From the NCBI GenBank assembly GCA_009996515.1, contig JAACZV010000016.1, positions 62,001-126,000 on the forward strand: 64,000 nt of DNA, in the 5' to 3' direction. This stretch comes from Comamonadaceae bacterium. GTDB taxonomy: Bacteria; Pseudomonadota; Gammaproteobacteria; Burkholderiales; Burkholderiaceae_C. Below, piece after piece: positions 1 through 7,998 of this stretch. The position numbers and the translations under genes are program-made. The notes below the pieces were generated by a model. The model ran no database searches, was not told the origin of the DNA, and was given only the letters and a program-made list of their open reading frames with translations. Within the stretch, counting starts at the first letter, position 1, and every line of letters begins with the position of its first letter.

Positions 1-1
1 G

Positions 2-253
2 GCCAAGGCCAGCTGGCGCCAGGGCCTGGCGCTGTCCATCACGATGACGCCGCTGTCGGCCACGGCGCTGGTCATGCTCAGCGAGCTGATGCGGGCCGAG
101 CCGGAACTGGCCGCGGGCGCCGTGCCCATCATCCTGGCGGCCATCGCCGTGCTGGAGCTGCTGGGCCCCATCGCGGTGCAGTTCGCGCTGCGCCTGGCCG
201 GCGAGCTGCCGCCGGCGCCCGCACGCCGCCAACGCAAGGAGAGCCGTGAATGA
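2..253 (+). CDS. Cation:proton antiporter (CPA-type), C-terminal part
   Basis: Only the last 83 codons are in the window; the frame is open from base 2. The fragment is a hydrophobic segment ending in a short basic tail, with two membrane helices (roughly residues 5-32 and 38-62 of the fragment). Helices rich in Pro, Ser and Met such as [12 protein letters not shown] resemble the end of the membrane domain of CPA-family sodium/proton antiporters. The stop overlaps the next start as ATGA, so it is translationally coupled to the ligase gene. Family assignment from such a short piece is an inference; another multi-helix transporter is possible. Confidence 0.55.
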   Translation, partial: AKASWRQGLALSITMTPLSATALVMLSELMRAEPELAAGAVPIILAAIAVLELLGPIAVQFALRLAGELPPAPARRQRKESRE

Positions 254-1368
254 GCCTGGGTGTGTTCTCCCAATCGCAGTCGCTGACGCTGGGCGTCGAG
301 TTGGAGCTGCAGATCGTCAACAACGACGACTACGACCTCGCGCCCGTGTCGGGCGACCTGCTGCGGCTGATGAAAAAACACCGCATCCCCGGCAACGTGA
401 CGCCCGAGATCACCAGCAGCATGATCGAGCTGTCGACCGGCGTCTGCGCCGGCTACGGCCAGGTGCTGTCGGAGCTGGGCCAGATCCGCGATGCGCTGGT
501 GGACTGCGCCGAGCAGCTGGACGTGAGCCTGTGCGGCGGCGGCACCCACCCCTTCCAGCACTGGTCGCAGCGGCGCATCTTCGAGACGCCGCGCTTCCAC
601 GAGCTGTCGTCGCTGTACGGCTATCTGTCCAAGCAGTTCACCGTGTTCGGCCAGCATGTGCACATCGGCTGCCCCGGCGCCGACGAGGCGCTGGTGCTGC
701 TGCACGGCATGAGCCGTTTCATCCCGCACCTGATCGCGTTGGCCGCCTCCTCGCCCTTCGTGCAGGGCGAGGACACCGGCTTCGACTCGGCGCGGCTGAA
801 CTCGGTGTTCGCCTTCCCGCTGTCGGGCCGCGCGCCCTTCGTGCAGACCTGGGGCGACTTCGAGACCTTCTTCACCAAGATGACGCGCACCGGCGTCGTC
901 TCGGGCATGAAGGACTTCTACTGGGACATCCGCCCCAAGCCCGAATTCGGCACCATCGAGGTCCGCGTGCTGGACACGCCGCTCACCATCGAGAAGGCCG
1001 CAGCGCTGGCCGGCTTCATCCAGTGCCTGGGGCGCTGGCTGACGCTGGAGAAGCCGTTCACGCTCAGCGAGGACGACTACCTGCCCTACACCTTCAACCG
1101 CTTCCAGGCCTGCCGCTTCGGCCTGGACGGCACCTTCGTCGACCCCGAGACCGGCGAGCACCGGGTGCTGCGCGACGACCTCAGCGCGGTGCTGGGCCGG
1201 CTGGAGCCCCATGCCGCCGAGCTGCGCGCCGAGCCGGCGCTGCAGCACATTCGCCGCGAGCTCAACGGCAGCGGCAACGACGCCACCTGGCTGCGTGGCG
1301 TCGAGGCGCGCGAGCATCTGCTGCCCGAGATGGTGCGCCAGGCGGCCCGGCGCTGGCACGGGCGCTGA
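250..1368 (+). CDS. ybdK: Carboxylate-amine ligase, GCS2/YbdK family
   Basis: A 372-residue protein of the glutamate-cysteine ligase type 2 family, full length for YbdK. The N-terminus has the family pattern LGVELELQ (about residues 15-22), with acidic metal/ATP ligands, followed by the HPF and HVHIG motifs (about 100 and 138) typical of GCS2 proteins. E. coli YbdK has weak glutamate-cysteine ligase activity; the physiological amine and acid are unknown. The start overlaps the stop of the upstream antiporter by four bases (ATGA), which fixes the start and suggests one transcript. No second glutathione gene is nearby, so I would not call it gshA. Confidence 0.88.
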   Translation: MSLGVFSQSQSLTLGVELELQIVNNDDYDLAPVSGDLLRLMKKHRIPGNVTPEITSSMIELSTGVCAGYGQVLSELGQIRDALVDCAEQLDVSLCGGGTHPFQHWSQRRIFETPRFHELSSLYGYLSKQFTVFGQHVHIGCPGADEALVLLHGMSRFIPHLIALAASSPFVQGEDTGFDSARLNSVFAFPLSGRAPFVQTWGDFETFFTKMTRTGVVSGMKDFYWDIRPKPEFGTIEVRVLDTPLTIEKAAALAGFIQCLGRWLTLEKPFTLSEDDYLPYTFNRFQACRFGLDGTFVDPETGEHRVLRDDLSAVLGRLEPHAAELRAEPALQHIRRELNGSGNDATWLRGVEAREHLLPEMVRQAARRWHGR

Positions 1369-1380
1369 GCGGCGCCGCCA

Positions 1381-2274
1381 TCAGCCCGGCAGATAGCGGT
1401 CCGCCAGCAGCGCGGCGAACAGGCCGGCCAGGTAGAGGATGGAGAACCTGAAGGTCGGCAGGCCGCGGCGGGCGTCCCGCGTCAGCCGCCAGGCCTGGGC
1501 GATGAAGCCCAGGCCCAGCAGCAGCGCCGCCACGAGGTAGGGCCAGCCGCTCATGCCTATGGCCACCGGCAGCAGGCTGATGGGCAGCAAGGCCAGCGTG
1601 TAGGCCAGCACGCGCGCCGCCGTGAACGCCACGCCATGCGTGACCGGCAGCATGGGCACGCCGGCCTGGGCATAGTCGTCGCGGCGGTGGATGGCCAGCG
1701 CCCAGAAATGCGGCGGCGTCCACACGAAGATGATGAGGAACAGCAGCAGCGCGCCGGCCTCGATGTGGCCCGTGATGGCCACCCAGCCCAGCAGCGGCGG
1801 CGCGGCGCCGGCAGCCCCACCGATGACGATGTTCTGCGGCGTCGCATGCTTGAGGAACAGGCTGTAGACCACCGCATAGCCCAGCAGCGAGGCCAGCGTC
1901 AGCAACGCGCACAAGAGGTTGGTGAAGGCCAGCAGCAGCGCCAGGCCGGCCGCCCCCAGCAGGGCCGCGAACCCCGCGACCTCGCGCGGCCCCAGCGCGC
2001 CGCGCGGCAGCGGCCGGCCGCGCGTGCGGGCCATGCGCGCGTCCAGCCGGCGGTCCACCAGATGGTTGAGCGCCGCCGCCGCGCCGGCCACCAGCGCGAT
2101 GCCCAGCGTGCCGAGCAGCAGGGGCTGCCAGGGCGGCGGGCGCGCCGACAGCAGCATGCCGACGACCACCGTGAACGCCATCAGCGCGACGACGCGCGGC
2201 TTGGTCAGCGCCAGGTAGTCGCGCCAGCGCGGCCGGGCGGCCGGCAGCGTCTTGGCGAGCTCGACGGCGGCCAT
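1381..2274 (-). CDS. ctaB: Protoheme IX farnesyltransferase (heme O synthase)
   Basis: An integral membrane prenyltransferase (UbiA superfamily) of about 297 residues that adds a farnesyl group to heme B to make heme O for the oxidase encoded upstream. Visible are the family start DYLALTKPRVV and two Asp-rich prenyl-diphosphate sites: NHLVDRRLDARMART in the N-terminal half and the YAQAGVPM-preceding RRDD region in the C-terminal half. About nine hydrophobic helices. It is last in the oxidase operon. A GTG at 2283 in frame is an alternative start giving 300 residues; neither has a clear Shine-Dalgarno, and I prefer the ATG. Function is secure from context and motifs. Confidence 0.93.
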   Translation of the reverse strand: MAAVELAKTLPAARPRWRDYLALTKPRVVALMAFTVVVGMLLSARPPPWQPLLLGTLGIALVAGAAAALNHLVDRRLDARMARTRGRPLPRGALGPREVAGFAALLGAAGLALLLAFTNLLCALLTLASLLGYAVVYSLFLKHATPQNIVIGGAAGAAPPLLGWVAITGHIEAGALLLFLIIFVWTPPHFWALAIHRRDDYAQAGVPMLPVTHGVAFTAARVLAYTLALLPISLLPVAIGMSGWPYLVAALLLGLGFIAQAWRLTRDARRGLPTFRFSILYLAGLFAALLADRYLPG

Positions 2275-2284
2275 GGTGCCCACG

Positions 2285-2620
2285 CTATTTGAAGAACAGC
2301 AGCCGGCTGAGCAGCGTGTGGCTGGCCTCGGACGCCATCAGCCCGACCAGCACCAGCAGGGCCGCCGGCGGCAGCAGGATGGCGCAGACCAGCGCCAGCC
2401 GCTCCCAGGCCATGTGCATGAAGACGGCGACGATGAGGCCGGCCTTGAGCAGCATCAGCACGACGATCAGGCCCCAGCGCCACAGGCCCTGGACATGGAA
2501 GTAGTCCACCAGATAGGAGAAGGTGCTGAGCACGAACAGCAGCAGCCAGACCTTGAGGTACAGGCCCACCGGGTGCTGCTGATGCGGCGGTTGTGAGGGC
2601 TGCGGTTGTGAGTCGTTCAT
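2285..2620 (-). CDS. Cytochrome c oxidase subunit IV family protein
   Basis: A 111-residue membrane protein with three hydrophobic helices (about residues 24-42, 50-72 and 80-100) and a Pro/Gln-rich N-terminal tail of about 18 residues. The helix-2 pattern LKAGLIVAVFMHMAWE is the signature of the bacterial subunit IV (COX4_pro/CyoD-like) family, a small accessory subunit of heme-copper oxidases that helps stabilise the complex. The ATG follows a strong AAGGAGG site. It lies between the subunit III gene and ctaB. Confidence 0.9.
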   Translation of the reverse strand: MNDSQPQPSQPPHQQHPVGLYLKVWLLLFVLSTFSYLVDYFHVQGLWRWGLIVVLMLLKAGLIVAVFMHMAWERLALVCAILLPPAALLVLVGLMASEASHTLLSRLLFFK

Positions 2621-2638
2621 GCTGCACCTCCTTGCCTG

Positions 2639-3349
2639 TCACCAGAGATAGAAGACCGCGAAGATGAAGACCCAGACCAGGTCGACGAAGTGCCAGTACA
2701 GGCCGGCGATCTCGACGATCTGGTAGTTGCCGCGCCGCCCGGGAGGCAGGGCCGGGTCGTCGTAGCGGCCGCGCAGCAGCCGCGTCGCGACGACGCCGAG
2801 GTAGATGACGCCGGCAGTCACGTGCAGGCCGTGAAAGCCCGTGATCATGAAGAAGCTGGCGCCGAACTGGGCCGCGCCCATGGCGTTGCCCCAGGGCCGC
2901 ACGCCCTCCTGGACGATGAGCTTGGTCCATTCGAAGGCCTGCATGGACACGAAGGCGACGCCGAACGCGGCGGTCGCGAACATCAGCAGCGCGGCCTGGC
3001 GGCGCTTGCGCTGGTAGGCGTAGTTCACGGCCATGGCCATGGTGCCGCTGCTGCTGATCAGCACGAAAGTCATGATGGCGATCAGCAGCAGCGGCAGCTC
3101 GGCGCCGCCGATGCGCAGCGCGAAGACCTCGCTGGTGTTGGGCCAGGGCGCCGTGGTCGACGCGCGCACCGTCATGTAGCCGGTCAGGAAGCTGCCGAAG
3201 ACGAAGGTGTCGCTGAGCAGGAAGATCCACATCATCAGCTTGCCCCAGGCGACGTGGAAGGCCTGGCGGTCGGACGACCAGTCGGCGACCATGCCGCGCA
3301 GGCCCGTGAGCGGGAGCTGCGATGGCGGGGCTTGGGGGATGGCGCTCAT
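2639..3349 (-). CDS. ctaE: Cytochrome c oxidase subunit III (first of two, larger)
   Basis: A 236-residue heme-copper oxidase subunit III, a membrane subunit without redox cofactors that supports proton uptake and stability of subunit I. Six to seven helices; family motifs are DTFVFGSFLTGY near residue 50, an EWTKLI segment, FHGLHVTAGVIYLG, and YWHFVDLVWVFIF at the C-terminus. The frame is open further upstream, but the ATG at 3349 gives a conventional N-terminus right after the preceding gene. A second, shorter subunit III gene is directly upstream, so the operon encodes two members of this family. Confidence 0.92.
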   Translation of the reverse strand: MSAIPQAPPSQLPLTGLRGMVADWSSDRQAFHVAWGKLMMWIFLLSDTFVFGSFLTGYMTVRASTTAPWPNTSEVFALRIGGAELPLLLIAIMTFVLISSSGTMAMAVNYAYQRKRRQAALLMFATAAFGVAFVSMQAFEWTKLIVQEGVRPWGNAMGAAQFGASFFMITGFHGLHVTAGVIYLGVVATRLLRGRYDDPALPPGRRGNYQIVEIAGLYWHFVDLVWVFIFAVFYLW

Positions 3350-3362
3350 GGCTCGCTCCTCG

Positions 3363-3959
3363 TCAGCGGGTGCCGCAGATGCGGCCGGCCAGCTCGGGGT
3401 CGATGAGGCCCAGGGTGGCGAACAGCGCCGCCCAGACCCCCAGCAGGAAATGCCAGTAGCGCGCGCACAGCACGATGCGCCAGGGCGCCCTGTCCGACGC
3501 GCCCAGCACCCAGGCCCAGGCCAGCAGCCCGCCCAGCACATGCAGCCCATGCAGAGCCGTCAGCACATAGAAGAAGCTGGCGGCCGGGTTGCCGGTGAAC
3601 GACACCCGGGCGCCCAGCAACGCGGCCCAGGCCCAGGCCTGGCAGGCGACGAAGAGCAGCGCGCAGCCGCCGCCGGCCAGCAGAGGCGCCCGCGCCGCCC
3701 GGCCGCGCTGCGCCCGCCATGCGGCCCGCTGCAGCAGCAGGCTGCCCGCCAGCAGCCAGGCCGTGCTGAGCCAGAGCTGCCGGGGCAGCGCGAGGGCGAC
3801 CGCGTCGCCGGCGCTCAGCCGCATCACATAGGCGACGCCGAACAGCGCGAACAGCGCCGTCGCGACGGCCATGAAGACCCACAGCCCGACGCTGGGCGCC
3901 GCGCCCGGCCGCTGGCGCCACGGCGGCAGGGCCGATGCCGGCAGCACGCCGGCGTTCAT
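3363..3959 (-). CDS. Cytochrome c oxidase subunit III family protein (second copy, short)
   Basis: A 198-residue protein with about five helices and the subunit III ending YWHFLLGVWAALFATLG, plus ALHGLHVLGGLLAWAW, matching the same family as the neighbouring 236-residue subunit III but shorter and more diverged. The start overlaps the ctaD stop by four bases (ATGA), so it is translationally coupled to subunit I. Tandem subunit III-like genes occur in some caa3-type oxidase operons; whether both enter one complex or one is an assembly or alternative subunit cannot be told from sequence. Confidence 0.85.
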   Translation of the reverse strand: MNAGVLPASALPPWRQRPGAAPSVGLWVFMAVATALFALFGVAYVMRLSAGDAVALALPRQLWLSTAWLLAGSLLLQRAAWRAQRGRAARAPLLAGGGCALLFVACQAWAWAALLGARVSFTGNPAASFFYVLTALHGLHVLGGLLAWAWVLGASDRAPWRIVLCARYWHFLLGVWAALFATLGLIDPELAGRICGTR

Positions 3960-5719
3960 GCGTGCGCTCCCTTGGGCGCCGGCTGAGGCTCGGCCTCGGG
4001 TTCCAGGCCCCCGGCCGACGGCGGCGCGTTCTGCGCAATGAAGTCCTCGGCCGCGCCAGGCACGCTGTAGGCATAGGCCCAGCGATGCACCACCGGCAGC
4101 TGCGGCCCCCAGTTGCCATGCGCCGGCGGCGTCTGCGGCGTGAACCATTCCAGCGACGCCGCGCGCCAGGGGTTGGGGGGGGCGCGGCGGCCGCGCAAGA
4201 CGCTCCACACCAGGTTGAAGACGAACACCAGCTGCGCCGCGCCGACGACCAGCGCGACGACCGTGATGAAGGCGTTGAGCTGGTGGGCCGAGGCCGGGAT
4301 GAACTGGTAGCCGTCGAAGTTGTAGTAGCGCCGCGGCATGCCCAGCACGCCCAGGTAGTGCATGGGGAAATAGATCAGATAGGTGCCGAGGAAGGTGACC
4401 CAGAAGTGCAGCCGGCCCAGCCGCTCGTCCAGCATGCGGCCGCTGATCTTGGGGAACCAGTGGTAGATCGCGCCGAACACCACCAGCAGCGGCGCCACGC
4501 CCATGACCATGTGGAAATGCGCGACGACGAAATAGGTGCCCGACAGCGGGATGTCGACGCTGACGTTGCCCAGGAACAGGCCGGTCAGCCCGCCGGCCAG
4601 GAAGGTCAGCAGGAAGGCCAGCGTGAACAGCATGGGCAGCGACAGATGTATGTCGCCGCGCCACAGCGTCAGCACCCAGTTGTAGACCTTGATGGCGGTG
4701 GGCACCGCGATGATCAGCGTGCTGGTCGCGAAGAAGAAGCCGAACCACGGGTTCATGCCGCTGACGAACATGTGGTGGGCCCAGACGACGAAGCTCAGGG
4801 CGCCGATGATGACGATGGCCCAGACCATCATGCGGTAGCCGAAGATGGCCTTGCGCGCATGCACGCTGATGAGGTCGGACACGATGCCGAAGGCCGGCAG
4901 CGCGACGATGTAGACCTCGGGGTGGCCGAAGAACCAGAACAGGTGCTGGAACAGCAGCGGGCTGCCGCCCTTGTAGCCGGCCAGCTGGCCCATGGACACC
5001 AGCGCCGGCATGAAGAAGCTGGTGCCCAGCGTCTTGTCCAGCAGCATCATGACGCCGCTGACGAACAGCGCCGGGAAGGCCAGCAGCGCCAGCACCGTGG
5101 CCGTGAAGATGCCCCACACCGACAGCGGCATGCGCAGCAGCGTCATGCCCTCGCAGCGCGCCTGCAGCACGGTGGTGACGTAGTTGAGGCCGCCCATGGT
5201 CGTCGCGACGATGAAGATCAGCAGCGACACCAGCATCAGGATGATGCCCCAGTCGTGGCCCGGCGTGCCGGGCAGGATGGACTGTGGCGGGTACAGCGTC
5301 CAGCCCGCACCGGTGGGGCCGCCGGGCGCGAAGAAGCTGGCCATCAGCACCACCACCGACAGCAGGTAGGTCCAGAAGCTCAGCATGTTCAGGTAGGGGA
5401 ACACCATGTCCCGCGCGCCGACCATCAGCGGGATCAGGTAGTTGCCGAAGCCGCCGAGGAACAGGGCCGTGAGCAGGTAGATCACCATGATCATCCCGTG
5501 CATGGTCACGAACTGGTAATAGCGCTCCGGCGTGATGAAGGCGAACTGGCCGGGGAAGCCGATCTGCAGCCGCATCAGGTTGGACAGCAGCACGCCCACC
5601 AGGCCGACGACGATGGCCGTGCTGGCGTACTGCACGGCGATGACCTTGTGGTCCTGGCTCCAGACGTACTTGGTGAGGAAGGTCGTCGGCGCATGATCTA
5701 GGGCGGCGTGCTCGCTCAT
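3956..5719 (-). CDS. ctaD: Cytochrome c oxidase subunit I
   Basis: The 587-residue catalytic subunit holding low-spin heme a and the heme a3/CuB centre that reduces O2 to water while pumping protons. Twelve main helices. Diagnostic motifs are GHPEVYI (CuB histidine and the cross-linked tyrosine), WAHHMFVSGM (the CuB His pair) and VAHFHMVMG (heme ligands). The C-terminal 80 residues are polar and proline-rich. The ATG follows a GGAGG site. It overlaps the short subunit III gene by ATGA. Together with the cytochrome c-fused subunit II this defines a caa3-like A-family enzyme. Confidence 0.96.
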   Translation of the reverse strand: MSEHAALDHAPTTFLTKYVWSQDHKVIAVQYASTAIVVGLVGVLLSNLMRLQIGFPGQFAFITPERYYQFVTMHGMIMVIYLLTALFLGGFGNYLIPLMVGARDMVFPYLNMLSFWTYLLSVVVLMASFFAPGGPTGAGWTLYPPQSILPGTPGHDWGIILMLVSLLIFIVATTMGGLNYVTTVLQARCEGMTLLRMPLSVWGIFTATVLALLAFPALFVSGVMMLLDKTLGTSFFMPALVSMGQLAGYKGGSPLLFQHLFWFFGHPEVYIVALPAFGIVSDLISVHARKAIFGYRMMVWAIVIIGALSFVVWAHHMFVSGMNPWFGFFFATSTLIIAVPTAIKVYNWVLTLWRGDIHLSLPMLFTLAFLLTFLAGGLTGLFLGNVSVDIPLSGTYFVVAHFHMVMGVAPLLVVFGAIYHWFPKISGRMLDERLGRLHFWVTFLGTYLIYFPMHYLGVLGMPRRYYNFDGYQFIPASAHQLNAFITVVALVVGAAQLVFVFNLVWSVLRGRRAPPNPWRAASLEWFTPQTPPAHGNWGPQLPVVHRWAYAYSVPGAAEDFIAQNAPPSAGGLEPEAEPQPAPKGAHA

Positions 5720-5731
5720 GGCTGGCCTCCG

Positions 5732-6835
5732 TCAGTGGACCGACTGGATGTAGGCCACCAGCGCGTCGAGCTCGTCATCCTTGATGTCGAGCTTGGGCAT
5801 CAGCGGCGGGAAGCCCTTCACCGTCCTGGACTGGGGCTCGCGGATCTTGTGCCTCAGCGCCGCCGCATCCACAAGAGCCGTCGAGCCGTCGGCGAAGGTC
5901 TCGGTCTTGCCGAACAAGCCCTTCCAGCTCGGGCCGACGAGGGGGCTGCCGTCGACCGAGTGGCAGCCGACGCAGCCCTTGCTCTGCGCCAGCGCCTTGC
6001 CGCGGGCCGCCAGGTCCAGCGCAGCGGTCTGCGCCGGGGCGGCCGGTGCCAGCAGCGCGGCGAAGGTCGGCTGCGCGCCCAGCCAGGCCTGGAAGGCCGC
6101 CTCGTCCTCGACCACCACCGTGCCGCGCATGTTCGGATGGCCGATGCCGCAGAGCTGGGCGCACATGGCCTCGAAGCGGCCGGCGACCGTGGGCGTGAAC
6201 CAGAAGCTGCTGACCTGGCCCGGCACGATGTTCATGCGCGCGCGCATGGGCGGCACGAAGAAGTCGTGCAGCACATCGTTGGAGCGCGCCAGCACCCGCA
6301 CCGGCCGGTTCAGCGGCAGATGCACCTCGTTGCCGCTGATGACGATGTTGGCGCGCGCCGCCGCGTCGTCGGGGTCCAGCCCCAGCGGGTTGCCCGCGCC
6401 GATGAAGCGGGCGTCGCTGGCGCCCAGCCGGTCCGCCGTGCCGACGAAGCGGAAGCGCCACTGCCATTGCTGGCCCACCACCTCCAGCACCAGCGCATCG
6501 GGCGGCGGCTTGATGTAGCTCGCGTAGACCACCAGCCCCGGCGTCAGCAGCGCCACGATGCCCAGCGCCGTGACGCCGATCAGCCAGCGCTCCAGCCGCT
6601 TGTTCTCGGGCTGGTAGGCGGCGCGCCGGCCTTCGCGATGGCGATAGCGCAGCAGGCAGTAGACGACGAACAGGTTGATGACGACGAAGAACAGGCCGGT
6701 GATGACCAGCGTGATGCTCAAGGTGTCGTCCATCTGCCGCCAGTTGGACGCCAGTGCCGTCGACCACCAGGGGCTGACCCAGTGGAACAGCAGCGAGCCA
6801 GCCACGATGGCGAGCAGCGCGACGACCATCCACAT
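5732..6835 (-). CDS. ctaC: Cytochrome c oxidase subunit II with fused cytochrome c domain
   Basis: A 367-residue protein with two N-terminal helices (about 3-22 and 40-62, plus a hydrophobic stretch near 85-105), a periplasmic cupredoxin domain and a C-terminal cytochrome c domain. CuA ligands are visible as H190, C225, C229, H233 and M236 (CAQLCGIGHPNM; the usual Glu between the cysteines is Gln here, its backbone carbonyl being the ligand). Covalent heme site CVGCH is residues 288-292, with a distal Met near PLMPKLD. The fused heme domain is the hallmark of caa3-type oxidases, which take electrons from small c-type cytochromes. First catalytic gene of the operon. Confidence 0.95.
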   Translation of the reverse strand: MWMVVALLAIVAGSLLFHWVSPWWSTALASNWRQMDDTLSITLVITGLFFVVINLFVVYCLLRYRHREGRRAAYQPENKRLERWLIGVTALGIVALLTPGLVVYASYIKPPPDALVLEVVGQQWQWRFRFVGTADRLGASDARFIGAGNPLGLDPDDAAARANIVISGNEVHLPLNRPVRVLARSNDVLHDFFVPPMRARMNIVPGQVSSFWFTPTVAGRFEAMCAQLCGIGHPNMRGTVVVEDEAAFQAWLGAQPTFAALLAPAAPAQTAALDLAARGKALAQSKGCVGCHSVDGSPLVGPSWKGLFGKTETFADGSTALVDAAALRHKIREPQSRTVKGFPPLMPKLDIKDDELDALVAYIQSVH

Positions 6836-6868
6836 GGCGGCACTCCCGTGACGGCGCGGCGTCTCCCG

Positions 6869-7372
6869 TCAGCCGCTCGCCCGCGCGCGGCTCAGCTGAC
6901 GATAGACCGACGCCACGCAGACGCCGAACGCCAGCTGCCCCAGGAAGGTGGCCTCGCCGCGCATCTCCTGGAACCACGGGAACAGCGCCGCCAGCACATA
7001 GAAGTTCACGAAATAGACGACGACGCCGAACACATAGCCGATGAGCTGCGTCATGGCGATGCTGGCCTCACAGCGCAGCGCGGCGATGGCGGCAGCGACG
7101 ACCAGGCCCGAGAAGGCACCCAGCGTGTAATGGATGAGCAGCGCCGTCGCGACGACGCCAAACGCGAAGCCCGACGAGTGCAAGGCCTGCTGGCCCAGCA
7201 GCAGCGCGGCGACCTTGTGCGACGTGGCCCAGGGGTCGCCGTTGCCGAACATCAGCGGCCACAGCAGATCCAGCACCATCAGCAGCGCGCCAGCGGCGAG
7301 GCCGGCCACGATGGCGGCCCACCCATCGGGCGCGCGCCAGGGCCAGAACCGGGAATGCAGTTGGAGTTCCAT
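6869..7372 (-). CDS. Conserved membrane protein at the head of the caa3 oxidase operon
   Basis: A 167-residue protein with four hydrophobic helices (about 17-38, 66-90, 90-108 and 110-135). No cofactor motif is visible and I do not recognise the family. It starts with ATG after a perfect AAGGAGG site and is followed after 33 bases by ctaC, so it belongs to the oxidase operon. A role in assembly or as an extra small subunit is plausible from position only. The operon has no ctaG (Cox11) or SURF1 gene in this window, the usual CuB and heme a insertion factors. Confidence 0.75.
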   Translation of the reverse strand: MELQLHSRFWPWRAPDGWAAIVAGLAAGALLMVLDLLWPLMFGNGDPWATSHKVAALLLGQQALHSSGFAFGVVATALLIHYTLGAFSGLVVAAAIAALRCEASIAMTQLIGYVFGVVVYFVNFYVLAALFPWFQEMRGEATFLGQLAFGVCVASVYRQLSRARASG

Positions 7373-7374
7373 GA

Positions 7375-7626
7375 CTACCTCCTTGCTGGCGACCGGGCTG
7401 CCTGCCTGGCGGGCCGGGACGCCGGGTGACCGGCCCGCGGGAGCGGGGCGCGGCAGCCGTCGCGGACACCCGCTCCGGTGAGCGCGCTTGCCGCGGGGAA
7501 GCCTGTTGAGGTCTGAGAGGGACCGGGGCAGATCGCCCAGACCCCGGGCGGCGCGAACGGCAAAACCTGTACGGTGCCGCGCGCGATCTCGGCGCTGGCC
7601 CGCAACCCATGGAGGGGATGGTTCAC
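7375..7626 (-). CDS. Candidate small leader ORF before the oxidase operon
   Basis: An 83-codon frame starting with GTG at 7626. A perfect AGGAGG lies five bases upstream (7637 to 7632). The frame ends at a TAG that sits inside the ribosome-binding site of the next gene, and it falls inside the 5' leader defined by the promoter at 7677-7705. The predicted peptide is Pro/Arg/Ala-rich, with no helices or motif and no family I know. It may be a real small protein, a translated leader that couples to the membrane-protein gene, or a chance frame in GC-rich DNA. The strong initiation signal is the only reason to list it. Confidence 0.35.
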   Translation of the reverse strand: MNHPLHGLRASAEIARGTVQVLPFAPPGVWAICPGPSQTSTGFPAASALTGAGVRDGCRAPLPRAGHPASRPARQAARSPARR

Positions 7627-7676
7627 CGCAACCTCCTGCGACTCACGACGCGTGAGACAAGGTGGTGTTGCATGTG

Positions 7677-7705
7677 CTTATACACCTGCCCCCAGGGGGT
7701 CGCAA
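7677..7705 (-). promoter_or_regulatory. Sigma-70-like promoter of the caa3 oxidase operon
   Basis: On the minus strand, TTGCGA (7705 to 7700) and TATAAG (7682 to 7677) are separated by exactly 17 bases, so transcription should start near 7670. That gives a leader of about 44 bases before the GTG of the leader ORF and about 300 bases before the first conserved gene. Confidence 0.55.
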
Positions 7706-7998
7706 CGCGCCGTCACGGCGGCCCACGCCCCCGTGTCGGGGTTGCGGTCTTGCCCGGCCGATGCGAGCGGCAGCGTCCGGATTTCTCCTGGTTTCACGCC
7801 CACGCAAGACTTGCCCTGTGGCGAAACCCGACTTGAACCCAGGACCGCATGGATTTATTCGCGTTTTGCATGACGCTGTCGGGCCCGGCGGTTACATCGC
7901 AATTACAGAGCCCGGACAATGCTGTCCCCGGGCCCGGTGTGCTTGGGCCAGCTCCGCACGGCTGACCCAAACACATCACCATGATCGGAGCTGTCACC
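7706..7998. other. Intergenic region upstream of pckG
   Basis: No convincing coding region. GACAAT at 7915-7920 could be a -10 box for pckG, with a poor -35 (TTACAT at 7892-7897) 17 bases upstream. A short GGCCC/GGGCC stem lies at 7931-7949. Nothing else is recognised. Confidence 0.35.

Noticed and set aside
3935-7429. Long plus-strand frames opposite ctaD and ctaC
   Set aside because: Low-complexity Gln/Arg/His composition and no ribosome sites; shadows of the oxidase genes.
7840-7880. Possible tRNA fragment near the sequence around 7835-7860
   Set aside because: Only a short TTGAACCCAGG-like stretch resembles a T-arm complement; no acceptor or anticodon stem can be formed.
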